DNA of 34,836 bases, from assembly GCA_947628025.1 (NCBI GenBank), contig CANQYH010000002.1, forward strand, positions 1 through 34,836, given 5' to 3'. This DNA is from an uncultured Lachnospiraceae bacterium. GTDB taxonomy: Bacteria; Bacillota; Clostridia; Lachnospirales; Lachnospiraceae. Positions 1 through 9,500 of the stretch are shown piece by piece (positions within the stretch are counted from its first letter, which is position 1; the number at the start of each line of letters is the position of its first letter). The translations under genes were made by a program, and so were the position numbers. The notes beneath the pieces were generated by a model that was not told where the DNA came from, made no database searches, and saw only the letters and a program-made list of their open reading frames with translations.

Positions 1-545
1 GCATGCTCTTAGACTGGGGCGTCCATCTGATCGACCAGATCCTGTGGATGGTGCAGAGCCCGGTCAAGGAGGTCTACACCCACATGTTTTCCGTGAAATT
101 CCCGGATGTGGACGACAATTTTAAGCTGCTGCTGCGCTTCGAAAACGATCTTTCCGTGCTGGTGGAGGTGGACACCTACACCTTTATCAGCCTGCCCCGC
201 TGGCACGTGACCGGCACGGCGGGTACCCTCCAGGTGGACGACTGGAGCTGCGCCGGGAAGATCGTGCGCGCGAAGTCCAGCGTCATGCACTGGGAACCGG
301 GGATCGTCTATACCGCTTCCGGGCCCACGCGCACGCTGGCGCCGCGTCCCAAGGAAACGCTGGAGGAGCTTCCGCTTCCCAAGGTCACCTCGGAGGAGCG
401 GGAATATTACCGCAATTTCCGGGACGCCGATCTGGGAAAAGCGTCCCTGATCGTCAAGCCGGAGGAGGCCCTGCGGGTGATGCGGGTGATCGACGCGGCG
501 TTCCTGTCGGCGGAAACGCGCACCTGCGTGAAAGTGAATCTGTGA
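1..545 (+). CDS. Gfo/Idh/MocA family oxidoreductase, C-terminal part (5' truncated)
   Basis: This is the C-terminal 180 or so residues of an NAD(P)-dependent sugar oxidoreductase. The first methionine lies inside the typical strand-helix motif (MLLDWGVHLIDQ, usually preceded by Gly residues), so it is not a start and the gene continues off the left edge. The residues that follow match the family's C-terminal substrate-binding alpha/beta domain, with a beta-sheet segment (VDDNFKLLLRFEN) and a GTAGTL turn. The Rossmann domain is outside the window. The gene ends 48 bp before the first of three TIM-barrel isomerase genes, so it is probably cotranscribed. A dehydrogenase plus epimerases is the usual make-up of a catabolic operon for inositol-like or rare sugars. 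Family assignment is fairly safe; the substrate is unknown. Confidence 0.8.
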   Translation, partial: MLLDWGVHLIDQILWMVQSPVKEVYTHMFSVKFPDVDDNFKLLLRFENDLSVLVEVDTYTFISLPRWHVTGTAGTLQVDDWSCAGKIVRAKSSVMHWEPGIVYTASGPTRTLAPRPKETLEELPLPKVTSEEREYYRNFRDADLGKASLIVKPEEALRVMRVIDAAFLSAETRTCVKVNL

Positions 546-593
546 AACAGAAAAGGCAACGTTGTTGAAAATGTTCAGATATGGAGGTATGGC

Positions 594-1469
594 ATGAAAC
601 AGATTAAAGTCGGAACCTGTGTGCCGGGAGACCGCGCGGCGGAGTGGCTGCCGCATATCGCGAAAGCCGGTTTTGAGTGTGTGTCCGTCAATTTTCATAT
701 GTCGCTGCAGGGGATCGATCTGGAAGAGCTGGCGAAGAAGGTCCGTGAGATCCTGGACGGGACCGGCGTCTATGTATCGACGCTGGGGTTCTACTGCAAT
801 CCGCTGATGTATGAGGAACACAAAAAGATACTGGAGCGCTGCATCGACACGGCGCATCTGTTTGGGGCCAAGAATGTGGCTACCTTTGCGGGCGCTTATG
901 AGGGCCAGCCGGCGGAGAAAGCCGTTCCCCAGTTCGGAAAGGTCTTCGGCGAGCTGTGCAGGCGGGCCGAGAGCGAGGATGTCCGCATTGTGATCGAGAA
1001 CTGTCCGATGGGCGGTACCTGGGAACACTGTACGTGCAACATCGGTTTCAACCCGAAAGCCTGGGAGATGATGTTTAACGAGGTCCCCTCCGACGCTCTG
1101 GGTCTGGAATGGGAGCCCGCGCACCAGTACCGCCAGATGATCGATCCGATCGCGCAGCTCAGGAAATGGGCGCCGAAGATCTACCATCTGCACGGCAAGG
1201 ATTCGACGGTCGATCTGGACGCGGTGCGGCAGTTCGGCGTCCTGCAGGCGGTCGAGTTCGCCGAGGACCGTCTGCCGGGCTTTGGCGACACCAACTGGCG
1301 CGACGTGTTCTTCGTCCTGTTCCGGAACGGCTACGACGGCGACATCTGCATCGAGGGCTATCATGACCCGATCTACCGGAGAGACTGGGAGATGACCGGC
1401 CAGCTGCATGCGCTTAACTATCTGAAATGGTGCCGCGGCGGCGATTTTAAGCCGAATCCGTGGGACTGA
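594..1469 (+). CDS. Sugar phosphate isomerase/epimerase, xylose-isomerase-like TIM barrel
   Basis: A 291-residue cytosolic TIM-barrel protein of the AP-endonuclease-2 / xylose-isomerase-like family, which isomerises or epimerises sugars at a divalent metal site. The expected landmarks are visible: IENCP (Glu135), the LGLEWEP strand, YHLHGKD (His198/His200), LPGFGDTNW, and a C-terminal CIEGYH strand (Glu254). The Asp metal ligand normally found in the LGLxxDP strand appears as Glu (LEWEP), a substitution worth noting. The start is supported by GGAGG at 583-587, six bases before ATG. It is the first of three homologous but divergent barrels in a row, all in one operon with an oxidoreductase. 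The substrate cannot be predicted. Confidence 0.83.
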   Translation: MKQIKVGTCVPGDRAAEWLPHIAKAGFECVSVNFHMSLQGIDLEELAKKVREILDGTGVYVSTLGFYCNPLMYEEHKKILERCIDTAHLFGAKNVATFAGAYEGQPAEKAVPQFGKVFGELCRRAESEDVRIVIENCPMGGTWEHCTCNIGFNPKAWEMMFNEVPSDALGLEWEPAHQYRQMIDPIAQLRKWAPKIYHLHGKDSTVDLDAVRQFGVLQAVEFAEDRLPGFGDTNWRDVFFVLFRNGYDGDICIEGYHDPIYRRDWEMTGQLHALNYLKWCRGGDFKPNPWD

Positions 1470-1518
1470 CGGGATTGCGGGAACAAACGGACAAGACGGA
1501 AGAAAGGCGGGTGGAACC

Positions 1519-2433
1519 ATGAAATTCGGTTTACTTACGGCAATCTGTGAAGGAATGACTTTTGAGGAGGTCGTGGAGTTTGCGGCGGAGAATCATCTGG
1601 AGTGCCTGGAAGTGGCGTGCTGGCCGGCGGCCGGCGCGAAGAGGCGCTACGCGGGCGTGAGCCATATCGACGCGGAACATCTGACGGAGGAGAAAGCGAA
1701 GGAGATCCTCGATCTCTGCGCGGAAAAAGGCGTATCGATCTCCTCGCTGGCGTATTATCCCAATACGCTGGACCCCGACCCGGAGAAACGGGCGTACTAC
1801 ACGGCGCATCTGCACGCGCTCATCGACGCGTCCGCCATGCTGGGCGTCAATCTGGTGACGACGTTTATCGGCCGTATCCCGGACAAGACGGTGGCGGAGA
1901 ACCTGGAAGAGGCGAAAAAGGTATGGACGCCGGTCCTTGCGCACGCGGAGGAAAAAGGCGTGCGGATCGGCATCGAGAACTGTCCCATGTGGTTTACGGA
2001 CGACGAATGGCCTGGCGGGCAGAATATCATGAGCACGCCGGCCAACTGGAGAAAAGTATTTGCGCTCCTGGACAGTCCGAATCTGGGCCTGAATTACGAT
2101 CCCTCCCATTTTGTGTGGCAGCAGATCGATTATATACGTCCCCTGTATGAGTTTAAGGACAGGATCTTCCACGTCCATTACAAGGACATCAAGGTCCGCA
2201 GGGACAAGCTGGCGGATGTGGGCGTGATGGCCAATCCGCTGGAGTACATGACGCCGAAGATCCCGGGCCTGGGCGATGTGGACTGGGGAAAATTCGTTTC
2301 CGCGCTGACGGATATCGGTTTTGACGGCTGCGGCGTGATCGAAGTGGAGGACAAGGCGTTTGAGGATTCTCTGGACAGCGCCAAGCGGGCGGTGCTCCAG
2401 AGCGCCAGATATCTGAGAAATTTTGTCGGCTGA
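1519..2433 (+). CDS. Sugar phosphate isomerase/epimerase, xylose-isomerase-like TIM barrel
   Basis: A 304-residue TIM-barrel isomerase/epimerase. The metal-binding quartet known from the family (as in D-tagatose 3-epimerase) is visible: Glu153 in IENCPM, Asp194 and His197 in LNYDPSH, His218/His220 in HVHYKD, and Glu275 in the last barrel strand (VIEVED). The PGLGDVDW loop before the final strands is also typical. A GGCGGG-rich site precedes ATG. It sits 49 bp after the first barrel gene and 18 bp before the third. Unlike the first barrel it keeps the canonical Asp ligand, so it is likely catalytically complete. The substrate is unknown; an inositol- or ketose-type sugar would fit the neighbours. 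Confidence 0.85.
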   Translation: MKFGLLTAICEGMTFEEVVEFAAENHLECLEVACWPAAGAKRRYAGVSHIDAEHLTEEKAKEILDLCAEKGVSISSLAYYPNTLDPDPEKRAYYTAHLHALIDASAMLGVNLVTTFIGRIPDKTVAENLEEAKKVWTPVLAHAEEKGVRIGIENCPMWFTDDEWPGGQNIMSTPANWRKVFALLDSPNLGLNYDPSHFVWQQIDYIRPLYEFKDRIFHVHYKDIKVRRDKLADVGVMANPLEYMTPKIPGLGDVDWGKFVSALTDIGFDGCGVIEVEDKAFEDSLDSAKRAVLQSARYLRNFVG

Positions 2434-2451
2434 GAAAGGAGAGAACGCAGT

Positions 2452-3180
2452 ATGAAAATCGGATTGCAGCTGTTTACGGTCCGCGATCATATCCGGACCG
2501 GCGAGGATATGGCCGAGGTCCTGAAGAAAGTAAAGGCCATGGGGTACGAGGGCGTGGAATTCGCCGGGTATGCCGGGCTGAAACCGGAGGAAGTGCGGAA
2601 AGCGCTGGACGAGGCCGGCATCGAGGCGGTCTCTTCCCATACCGGCATCGACGAACTGGAATCCTCCGCGGAGGAGGCGCTTGCGTACGCGCTCGCCTCC
2701 GGCGCGAAGTTTATGGTGTGTTCGTATGCGTCTACCGACACGAAAGAGAAGCTGCTCCGGGTGGAGCGGGTCATGAAAAACGTGCGCTCCCTGGCGGAGC
2801 CGCACGGCATCACGGTGGGGTACCATAACCATTCCCATGAGTTTAAGCCCCTGAGCGACGGGACCGTGCCGATCGAATACATTGCCGGACATGCCTGCAA
2901 GCTGGAGCCGGATACCTATTGGGTGTATTACGCGGGAACGGACCCCGCGGATTTTCTGCGGGAGCACGCGGACCGGATCGCCCTGGTCCATCTGAAAGAC
3001 GGCAGCACGGACGGAAAGCCCTGCGCTGTCGGCGAAGGCAGCAACGACGTCGCGGGGATCCTCAAAGCCGCCGAAGAGCTGGGGACGGAATGGGTGATCG
3101 TGGAGAACGACAATCCGGTACCGGACGGGCTTTCGGACGCGAAGCGGAGCATAGACTGGCTGAAAACGCACTTTATGTGA
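2452..3180 (+). CDS. Sugar phosphate isomerase/epimerase, short xylose-isomerase-like TIM barrel
   Basis: A compact 242-residue barrel of the same superfamily but of the subclass often annotated as sugar phosphate isomerase/epimerase in inositol-type clusters. Landmarks are GLQLFTVRD at the N-terminus, YHNHSHEF in the middle, DTYWVYYAG (usually DTYWVKYAG), VHLKDG and the terminal VIVENDN strand. AAAGGAG lies just upstream of ATG. The 18-bp gap to the preceding gene and the 13-bp gap to the next indicate a tight operon. It is likely a cytosolic metal-dependent isomerase; the substrate cannot be told from sequence. Confidence 0.85.
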   Translation: MKIGLQLFTVRDHIRTGEDMAEVLKKVKAMGYEGVEFAGYAGLKPEEVRKALDEAGIEAVSSHTGIDELESSAEEALAYALASGAKFMVCSYASTDTKEKLLRVERVMKNVRSLAEPHGITVGYHNHSHEFKPLSDGTVPIEYIAGHACKLEPDTYWVYYAGTDPADFLREHADRIALVHLKDGSTDGKPCAVGEGSNDVAGILKAAEELGTEWVIVENDNPVPDGLSDAKRSIDWLKTHFM

Positions 3181-3193
3181 GGAAAGGACAGAA

Positions 3194-3979
3194 ATGATTG
3201 CAAATTATCATACGCATACGCCCCTTTGCAACCACGCGGAGGGCGCGGAACGGGAGTATGTGGAGAAAGCCATCGAGGGCGGAATGAAGATCCTGGGCTT
3301 CTCTGACCACACGCCGAATCCGTATCCGATGGGGTTTGCCCACCACGACAGGATGAGCCTGGAGGAAATGGACGTCTATGTGAAGACGGTGCTCGATCTC
3401 CGGGACGAATACAAAGACGAGATCGAGATCCATCTGGGACTGGAAGTGGAGTACTACGCGGATCATTTTGAGAAGCTGCTGGAATTTACGAAAAATTACC
3501 CGGTGGAGTATTTCCTGCTGGCGCAGCATAGCCTGGAGGACCGTCCGGGCGACCTGAACAAGGAGCAGCTGAAAGATCCGTACTATCTGGACCGGTACTG
3601 CGATATCGTGATCGAGGCGATGCATACGGGGCGGTTTACTTACGTGGCGCATCCCGACGTGTTTAAGTTCCTGGGGGACCCGGCGCTTTACGATGCGCCC
3701 AACCGCCGCCTTTGCAGGTGCGCGAAAGAACTTGGGATCCCGCTGGAGATCAATTTCAATGGACTGCGGAAAAACAGTTATTATCCCCGGGAGCAGTTCT
3801 GGCGGATCGCCGGGGAAGAGGGCTGCACCGCGATCTTCGGGTCGGACGCCCACCGGCCGGATCTGGTCTGCCAGCCTGAGACGGAGAAGCACGGGCGGGA
3901 GATGGCGGACCGATGCGGGCTGCGGCTGATCGATACGGCGGAATTGAAAGACCCGTTCCTGAGGGGCCGGACGGCATGA
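3194..3979 (+). CDS. PHP-domain phosphatase, histidinol-phosphatase (HisJ) family
   Basis: A 261-residue PHP (polymerase and histidinol phosphatase) protein, a metal-dependent phosphoesterase fold. Visible metal-site motifs are YHTHTPLCNH at residues 5-14, SDHTPNP, GLEVEY, a central HS, HPDVFKF, and the C-terminal GSDAHRP. Length and motif order match HisJ-type histidinol-phosphatases. AAAGGA six bases before ATG supports the start. No other histidine-biosynthesis gene is nearby; all neighbours are sugar isomerases and a glycosidase. Its real substrate here may therefore be a sugar phosphate. The 3' end overlaps a possible upstream start of the next gene (ATGA at 3976), consistent with translational coupling. 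Family call is firm, specific function is not. Confidence 0.82.
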   Translation: MIANYHTHTPLCNHAEGAEREYVEKAIEGGMKILGFSDHTPNPYPMGFAHHDRMSLEEMDVYVKTVLDLRDEYKDEIEIHLGLEVEYYADHFEKLLEFTKNYPVEYFLLAQHSLEDRPGDLNKEQLKDPYYLDRYCDIVIEAMHTGRFTYVAHPDVFKFLGDPALYDAPNRRLCRCAKELGIPLEINFNGLRKNSYYPREQFWRIAGEEGCTAIFGSDAHRPDLVCQPETEKHGREMADRCGLRLIDTAELKDPFLRGRTA

Positions 3980-4023
3980 GCCGCGTACCGGAAGACGGAA
4001 AGAAGAGTAAAGGTATGGAGGGT

Positions 4024-6525
4024 ATGATGACATCGTTGGGCAGGACGTACTCTGTGCGGGAGTTCGGCGCGGCGGGCGACGGCGTAACCGATGACACGCG
4101 GGCGATCCAGCGGGCGATCGACGCATGCGGCGGGGCAGGCGGCGGGACCGTGTACGTCCCGCCCGGCGTCTATTTTTCCGCGACCTTGAATATGCGCAGT
4201 TATGTGACCCTCTATCTGGAGGCGAACGCCCGCCTGCTGATCAGCCCGGGTCCGGAGGGATATCCCGATCCGGGCCCGGACAGTTATGTCCGCACGCTGG
4301 GAAGCAACTGCGAACGGATCTTCCTTCACGGGAAACGGATCGAACAGGCGGCGCTGCGGGGGTCCGGCGTGATCGACGGCCATCTGGGGGATAATAATGA
4401 CGAGAAAAACTCCTGGGAGGGCATTACGATCCTCTTTGAACAGTGTAAGGGGATCACAGTGGAAGGGATCGAGATCGTGCGAGCGCCCAACTGGACGCTG
4501 GCCTTTTTCGGCTGCAATCATGTGAACGTGTTCCGTCTCCGGATCCTGGACAGCCGGAAGGATGGCATCAATCCCGTGTGCTGTCAGAACGTCCTGATCG
4601 ACGGCGTATACATCCGGGGAACGTACGACGATCCCATCTGCATCAAAAATGAGAGTCCCGGGTACCTCTATGAGACGAGGCCGGACTGCGGCTTTCTCTC
4701 GGAGAACATCCTTGTAGCTAACGCGGTCGTGGAGGATACCCACGGCCATCCGGCGGTGAAGATCGGCACGGGGACGGCGGGCGTTTTCCGCAATATCCTG
4801 GTGCACGACTGTGTGTTTAACGGGACCGGAGCCGCGTTCTGCATCCAGCTGGTGCGGCCGGACATCGAGGGGCAGGCGGAACGGCTGATCGAGAATGTGC
4901 GTCTCTCCAATCTGGCGGTCAGGAACTGCGATTGCCTGATCGACGTGACGGAGCTGGACGTGAACCGGCCCATCATCCGCAATCTTACCCTGCAGAATGT
5001 GACCGCGCAGGGCTTAAAGATGCTTTCCCGCATACGGGGGACGAAAGACGCGCCCATCGGACGCGTGGAGCTGAGGGATCTTTTCTTTGACCGGGCGGAA
5101 CGGATGGACTGTCTGCTGGAGGCGGCCTGGGTAGACGGGCTTACGGTGGACGGCGCGGTGACGGAAAGAGGGAGATCCGGCGCGGCCGGGCCCTGCGGGG
5201 CGGTGTTGTCCCTGGAGAACTGCCGGCGCGTCAGGGCGGGAGGCTTTGTCACGGACGGCGGGCTGACCGCGCTGGCCCTGAGAGGGCCGTATACGGAAGA
5301 TATCTTCCTTTGCGACGACGGGACGGCCGGGTACGGGGCGGCGGATCCCGCGTCCGGTCAGGCTGAGGAGACGGGCGCTTTGGCGGACGCGCTGACCGTC
5401 TCCGCCGGGACGCCGGACGGCGCCGTATTCCCGAGGGTGTCGCGGTTCTGCCTGGAAGCTTTCGAGGGGCCGGGGACGGTCCGGCCGGGCGAACCGGTCG
5501 CGGGGACGCTGCGGATCCGCAACGAGGGCGGCTCCGGTTACTGGTCGGCGGACATTACTGCGGACGGGGCGGTCCTCGCTCCTGTCCGCATGTGGCTGCG
5601 CCGCGACGAGATCCGGACGGTTCCTTTCTTTGCGGGACCGCTTTACCGGCCGGGCGCGTACCGGATCGGGCTGGCGCAGCGGCAGTTTCGGCTGGAGGTG
5701 CTTCCTGCCGCCGCGGATATCCGGCTCGATCCCCGATTCGAGATCGGCGGGAAAGGAGACCGGCTGGAATTCAGGCTCCGCGCGTTCAACGCGGGAGGAG
5801 CGGCCGGTGAGAAGCTCCAGGAGCTGCGGCGCGGCGGAAAGCTCCTCGATGCCGGCGTGTTCCGCTTAGGGCCGGGAGAGGGCGGGGAGCTGCTCCTTAA
5901 AACGGACGGCCCGGAGACGGAAGAACCGTACGTCCTGCCCGGCGCCGCGGAATGGGGCTATCGGTTAGCGTCCAATACGTTTGCCGGGTACGAGGCGGAA
6001 GAAAACCGCATCGCCATTACGGCGGGCGGAAAGCAGTATACGACGGTCGGCGATTTTGAAAAAGAAAACCTGGTGGAATACGCCGCTCTTTACAAGCGGG
6101 TGGCCGGGGATTTCACGGCGACCGTGCGGCTGCTCTCCCAGGAACCCAGCGGCCAGTATGCGTTCGCCGGGCTGATCGTCTGCAACGACATGAGCCGCGC
6201 CGAACGGGAAAAGGGCCTGGTGCTCCTGACCAGCTCTCCCAAATACGGTTCCATGGGGCTGTGGCGGGCGGACTGCGACGGCGATGGGCGCACGGAAGCC
6301 ATCGAATACGGGAGCCTTGGCCCGGGCGAATGGATGCGGATCGTAAAGACCGGGAAGAGCTTCCAGGCCTTTGTCAGCGGGGACGGTAAGAACTGGAAAG
6401 CCTGGCGTGTCTTGCAGGTGGACGCTGCCGCCGGGGAGCAGGACGTGGGTCTGTTCGCCTACGCCAACAGCGCGGCGGATCGGCCGGGCCGGGCGGAATT
6501 TTCGGATCTTTCCATCCGCCGCTGA
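4024..6525 (+). CDS. Glycoside hydrolase family 28-like protein with C-terminal DUF1349-like beta-sandwich
   Basis: An 833-residue multidomain protein. Residues about 8-400 form a right-handed beta-helix of the pectate-lyase/polygalacturonase type, opening with the typical YSVREFGAAGDGVTDDT motif. The GH28 acid triad is recognisable: Asp180 in RKDGIN and Asp202-Asp203 in TYDDPICIKN. His242 (GHPAVKIG) is in the place of the usual GHG His. Residues about 480-640 look like Ig/CARDB-type beta-sandwich, and about 645-833 like a DUF1349/concanavalin-like carbohydrate-binding module. There is no signal peptide, so the enzyme is probably cytosolic and acts on imported oligosaccharides. Start choice is uncertain: GGAGG at 4017-4021 favours 4024 or 4027, while ATG 3976 overlaps the previous stop and has GAGGGG upstream. 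Confidence 0.83.
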   Translation: MMTSLGRTYSVREFGAAGDGVTDDTRAIQRAIDACGGAGGGTVYVPPGVYFSATLNMRSYVTLYLEANARLLISPGPEGYPDPGPDSYVRTLGSNCERIFLHGKRIEQAALRGSGVIDGHLGDNNDEKNSWEGITILFEQCKGITVEGIEIVRAPNWTLAFFGCNHVNVFRLRILDSRKDGINPVCCQNVLIDGVYIRGTYDDPICIKNESPGYLYETRPDCGFLSENILVANAVVEDTHGHPAVKIGTGTAGVFRNILVHDCVFNGTGAAFCIQLVRPDIEGQAERLIENVRLSNLAVRNCDCLIDVTELDVNRPIIRNLTLQNVTAQGLKMLSRIRGTKDAPIGRVELRDLFFDRAERMDCLLEAAWVDGLTVDGAVTERGRSGAAGPCGAVLSLENCRRVRAGGFVTDGGLTALALRGPYTEDIFLCDDGTAGYGAADPASGQAEETGALADALTVSAGTPDGAVFPRVSRFCLEAFEGPGTVRPGEPVAGTLRIRNEGGSGYWSADITADGAVLAPVRMWLRRDEIRTVPFFAGPLYRPGAYRIGLAQRQFRLEVLPAAADIRLDPRFEIGGKGDRLEFRLRAFNAGGAAGEKLQELRRGGKLLDAGVFRLGPGEGGELLLKTDGPETEEPYVLPGAAEWGYRLASNTFAGYEAEENRIAITAGGKQYTTVGDFEKENLVEYAALYKRVAGDFTATVRLLSQEPSGQYAFAGLIVCNDMSRAEREKGLVLLTSSPKYGSMGLWRADCDGDGRTEAIEYGSLGPGEWMRIVKTGKSFQAFVSGDGKNWKAWRVLQVDAAAGEQDVGLFAYANSAADRPGRAEFSDLSIRR

Positions 6526-6584
6526 GTCACCTGCCGTCGAGCCGCGGAGCGCTTTCGCTCCCGCTCGTAAGAGGGCTGGAGGCG

Positions 6585-9500
6585 GTGGGCCTGACGGAGG
6601 AGAGCGCACGCTTGGCCAGGGATCTGAAAAAGAGCGATACGTCGGCGTACAGAGCCGCGGTGACCAGGGATACGGGCGTCCGTCTCACGGATCAGGAGGA
6701 CGCTCTGACTGCCGCGGGCGCGCTGCACATGATGATCCGGGAGGGCTGTTCCCTGGAACAATGCTTTGAGGATACGGCCGCCCGTTCCGCGCAGCGTGCG
6801 CAGGCGGGAGCGGATCTGCGCGCCTTTTGGGAGGAGAGCCCGCGGACGTCTGAAGAGTCTGCGGTCCGCTACGGCAAATGGTTCCGGATGGCCGGGGACG
6901 CTCTTTTGAGCCAGAAAATGCCGGACCTCGATCTTCTGAACCGTTCGGATTTTTTGCAGTCTCATTCGCAGATCATGAGGATGAAGCAGATGGCGTCCGA
7001 TTATCTGTTCCTCATAAACGACTGGAAAGAGGATCCTGCGTTCCGGCAGGCCTTTGCGGGGAGCGTTCCCTGGGACCAGGAGTATACAGACCGGATCTAT
7101 AATTCGCTGCATGCGGTGAGGACTTTCTGCGATCAACTGCTGCAGATGAACGACGAGACACTTCCGCTGGCCCAGCGCGCGGCCTCTAAACTGATCGTGG
7201 AACAGTACGCCGGACAGTTTCGCGGGAAGAGCCTGACGGAGATCGGCGAGGCGGTCTACGGTCAGGAACTGCTCCGCCAGGGCGCGGTTTATGCGCTTGA
7301 GCTTCAGGACCTGATGGCGGTCGACGCGCAGGGACATGAATATGCAGAGGACAGCGACTGGAATCGTCTGACCGGCGATTGGCTGAGAGGGGACGCGCCC
7401 AGACCGTTCCAGGAAGAGGGACTGGCCGCCATTCTTGACACTCCGGCGGATACAGCCAGGGTCGGCCATCTGCGGCTGGACGCTTTGGCGCGCGACGGGC
7501 TCTCCCCTGTGTTCGACGCAGACGCGGCCGAGACGCTGTTCCGGCCGTCCGACTGGTCTGACCCGGCGGTCAGCCGGGACGCGGCGGAAACGTTTGACCG
7601 TTTGTTTTCTGATACCCTGGGTAAAATGGGATCGCTTCTGCTGACTCCGGAGATGAAAGCGGCGCAGATCACGTCCCTGACGCAGCTGTTTTATATCGAC
7701 GGGAAACCGGTCGACGAGTATTTAAAGGAAAATAATCTTTCGGAGACGGAGGAGAACCGCAAGGCCGCGGTGGTCCGGGCCTGCAGCCGGGCAAGAGAGC
7801 ATGTGGAGATGGCGGCGCTGACAGCGGAGACATTTGACGGGAAAGAACATCTGGTTCCTGCAGTGATCGAGGTAAAAGCGGACCTGAAAGCCTTTGACCG
7901 GATGGCCGGTTTTTTCGACCGGAAGCGTTCCAGCCGGGCCCATTCCCTGTATCAGGACGCTAAAGGGAAAGACGAGCGCCAAAATGCGATCAAAGAGAAT
8001 CTGAGCCGGCGTGTCCTGAACGGCATTTCCGCCAGCGCGGCGGCCGAGGCCGGCAGATATAGGAATGATAAGTATTCTATGGGAGATCCGGCAGTCAAAG
8101 CGGCCTTTTTTGGGCTCGGAGGCGACGGCGAGGTATTTGACAGGGTGGAGGAGTCGGGTACGTTTAAAATGTCTTCCCGTCAGCTTCCCGAGGAGCAGCG
8201 GCCCCTTTTTGAGCGTCTTCAGAAGCTGTCCCGGATGAAAGTCACCACCCAGACGGATCACTCATCTCCCGTGCAGGAAGTGCCTCTGTTAGGCCGTGAG
8301 CTCCTGAGAGGAAATGGCGGCGGCCTGACGATGTTCGCCGGTCTGATCGCGATGTCGAGGAATCCGCAGATCCGGCTGGCGGATCTGGTAGATTCCGATC
8401 GGTTTTCCGCTGAGAAGCTGCAGGCGGGCGGCGATCTGCTGGATGCGCTGGAACAGATCCAGGAGCATCCGGACAAGATCGCGTCCCTGATTGCGTCCGC
8501 GGCGGTCACGCTGTCGGGACTCGATTACCGGCAGGAGCTGCTGTATGCCGTAGGGGCTGATCCGGCCGACCCGCAGCTGGCTTCCGAGGAGGGCGTGCGG
8601 GAGCTGATGGCCGATTCCGGCAGGCGGACGCAGCTCATGGATTTCAGCAGGTTCCTGGCTGCGTATACGAGAGGCGCTTACCAGATGCTGGGGCGGCCGT
8701 TCGGATCTACGGATTATCAGATCCGCTTTGATCAGGGAAAAGTCCTGGGCAGGGACCAGGCCGGTTCGGAGCCCGCGGAGTCCCCGACGTTGATGGAGAC
8801 GGTCTATCGGAACGTGCAGCGGCATATGACGGAAGAACAGAGAGAGCAGTGCGGGCGTTTCCGTGAAAACGCAGTTGCGTTCAATACCGGCCAGGCTTTC
8901 CGTGATGTCTCCACCGGCGAGACGTTTCTGCATACAGGGGTCGCGGAGCCTGATGCCTATTCCACCGTTATCGCCAGCTACGCCCAGACGTACCTTGAAG
9001 TGGAGCAGATCCTCTGCGGCGCGGGGAAACCGGCGGACTGGGAGAGAAAAGGTTCGGACGGCAAGGATCAGTACAAAGCCTACATAACGGAGTATTATGA
9101 CAGGAATAGGACGGAGGCGGCCGCTGTCCTGCAGGAAATCTATAAGCAGGGAGGATGCCCTGCCGCGCTGCGGTCGCTTACCAGTGCCTTTGAGAGAGAT
9201 CAGCAGGTGGATTTTTCACTGAGAAACGCGGCTTCCGCAGAACCGCAGGTCGAGGTAGAAAGTCCGGTGAGTACAGAGCCGCAGGCCGGGGCAGGAAACC
9301 CGGTGAGTACGGAGCCGCAGGCTGGATCGGAAGGCCCGGTGAGTTCTGGGCCGCAGGCTGGATCGGAAAGTCCGGTGAACTCGGAGCCACGGACCACGCC
9401 GGAACAGCCAGTATCCGAGCCATCGCAGGAGAGCGAAAAACCGGTCAAGCGGCAGCTCGGATTCAATCGCCTGCTGCAGATCGACGAAGCCGAAAAGATC

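Noticed and set aside
9..1520. 503-residue open frame on the minus strand opposite the oxidoreductase and first barrel gene
   Set aside because: It is the antisense shadow of two clear genes in GC-rich DNA, lacks a ribosome site, and its translation is Arg/Pro/His-rich without a family motif.
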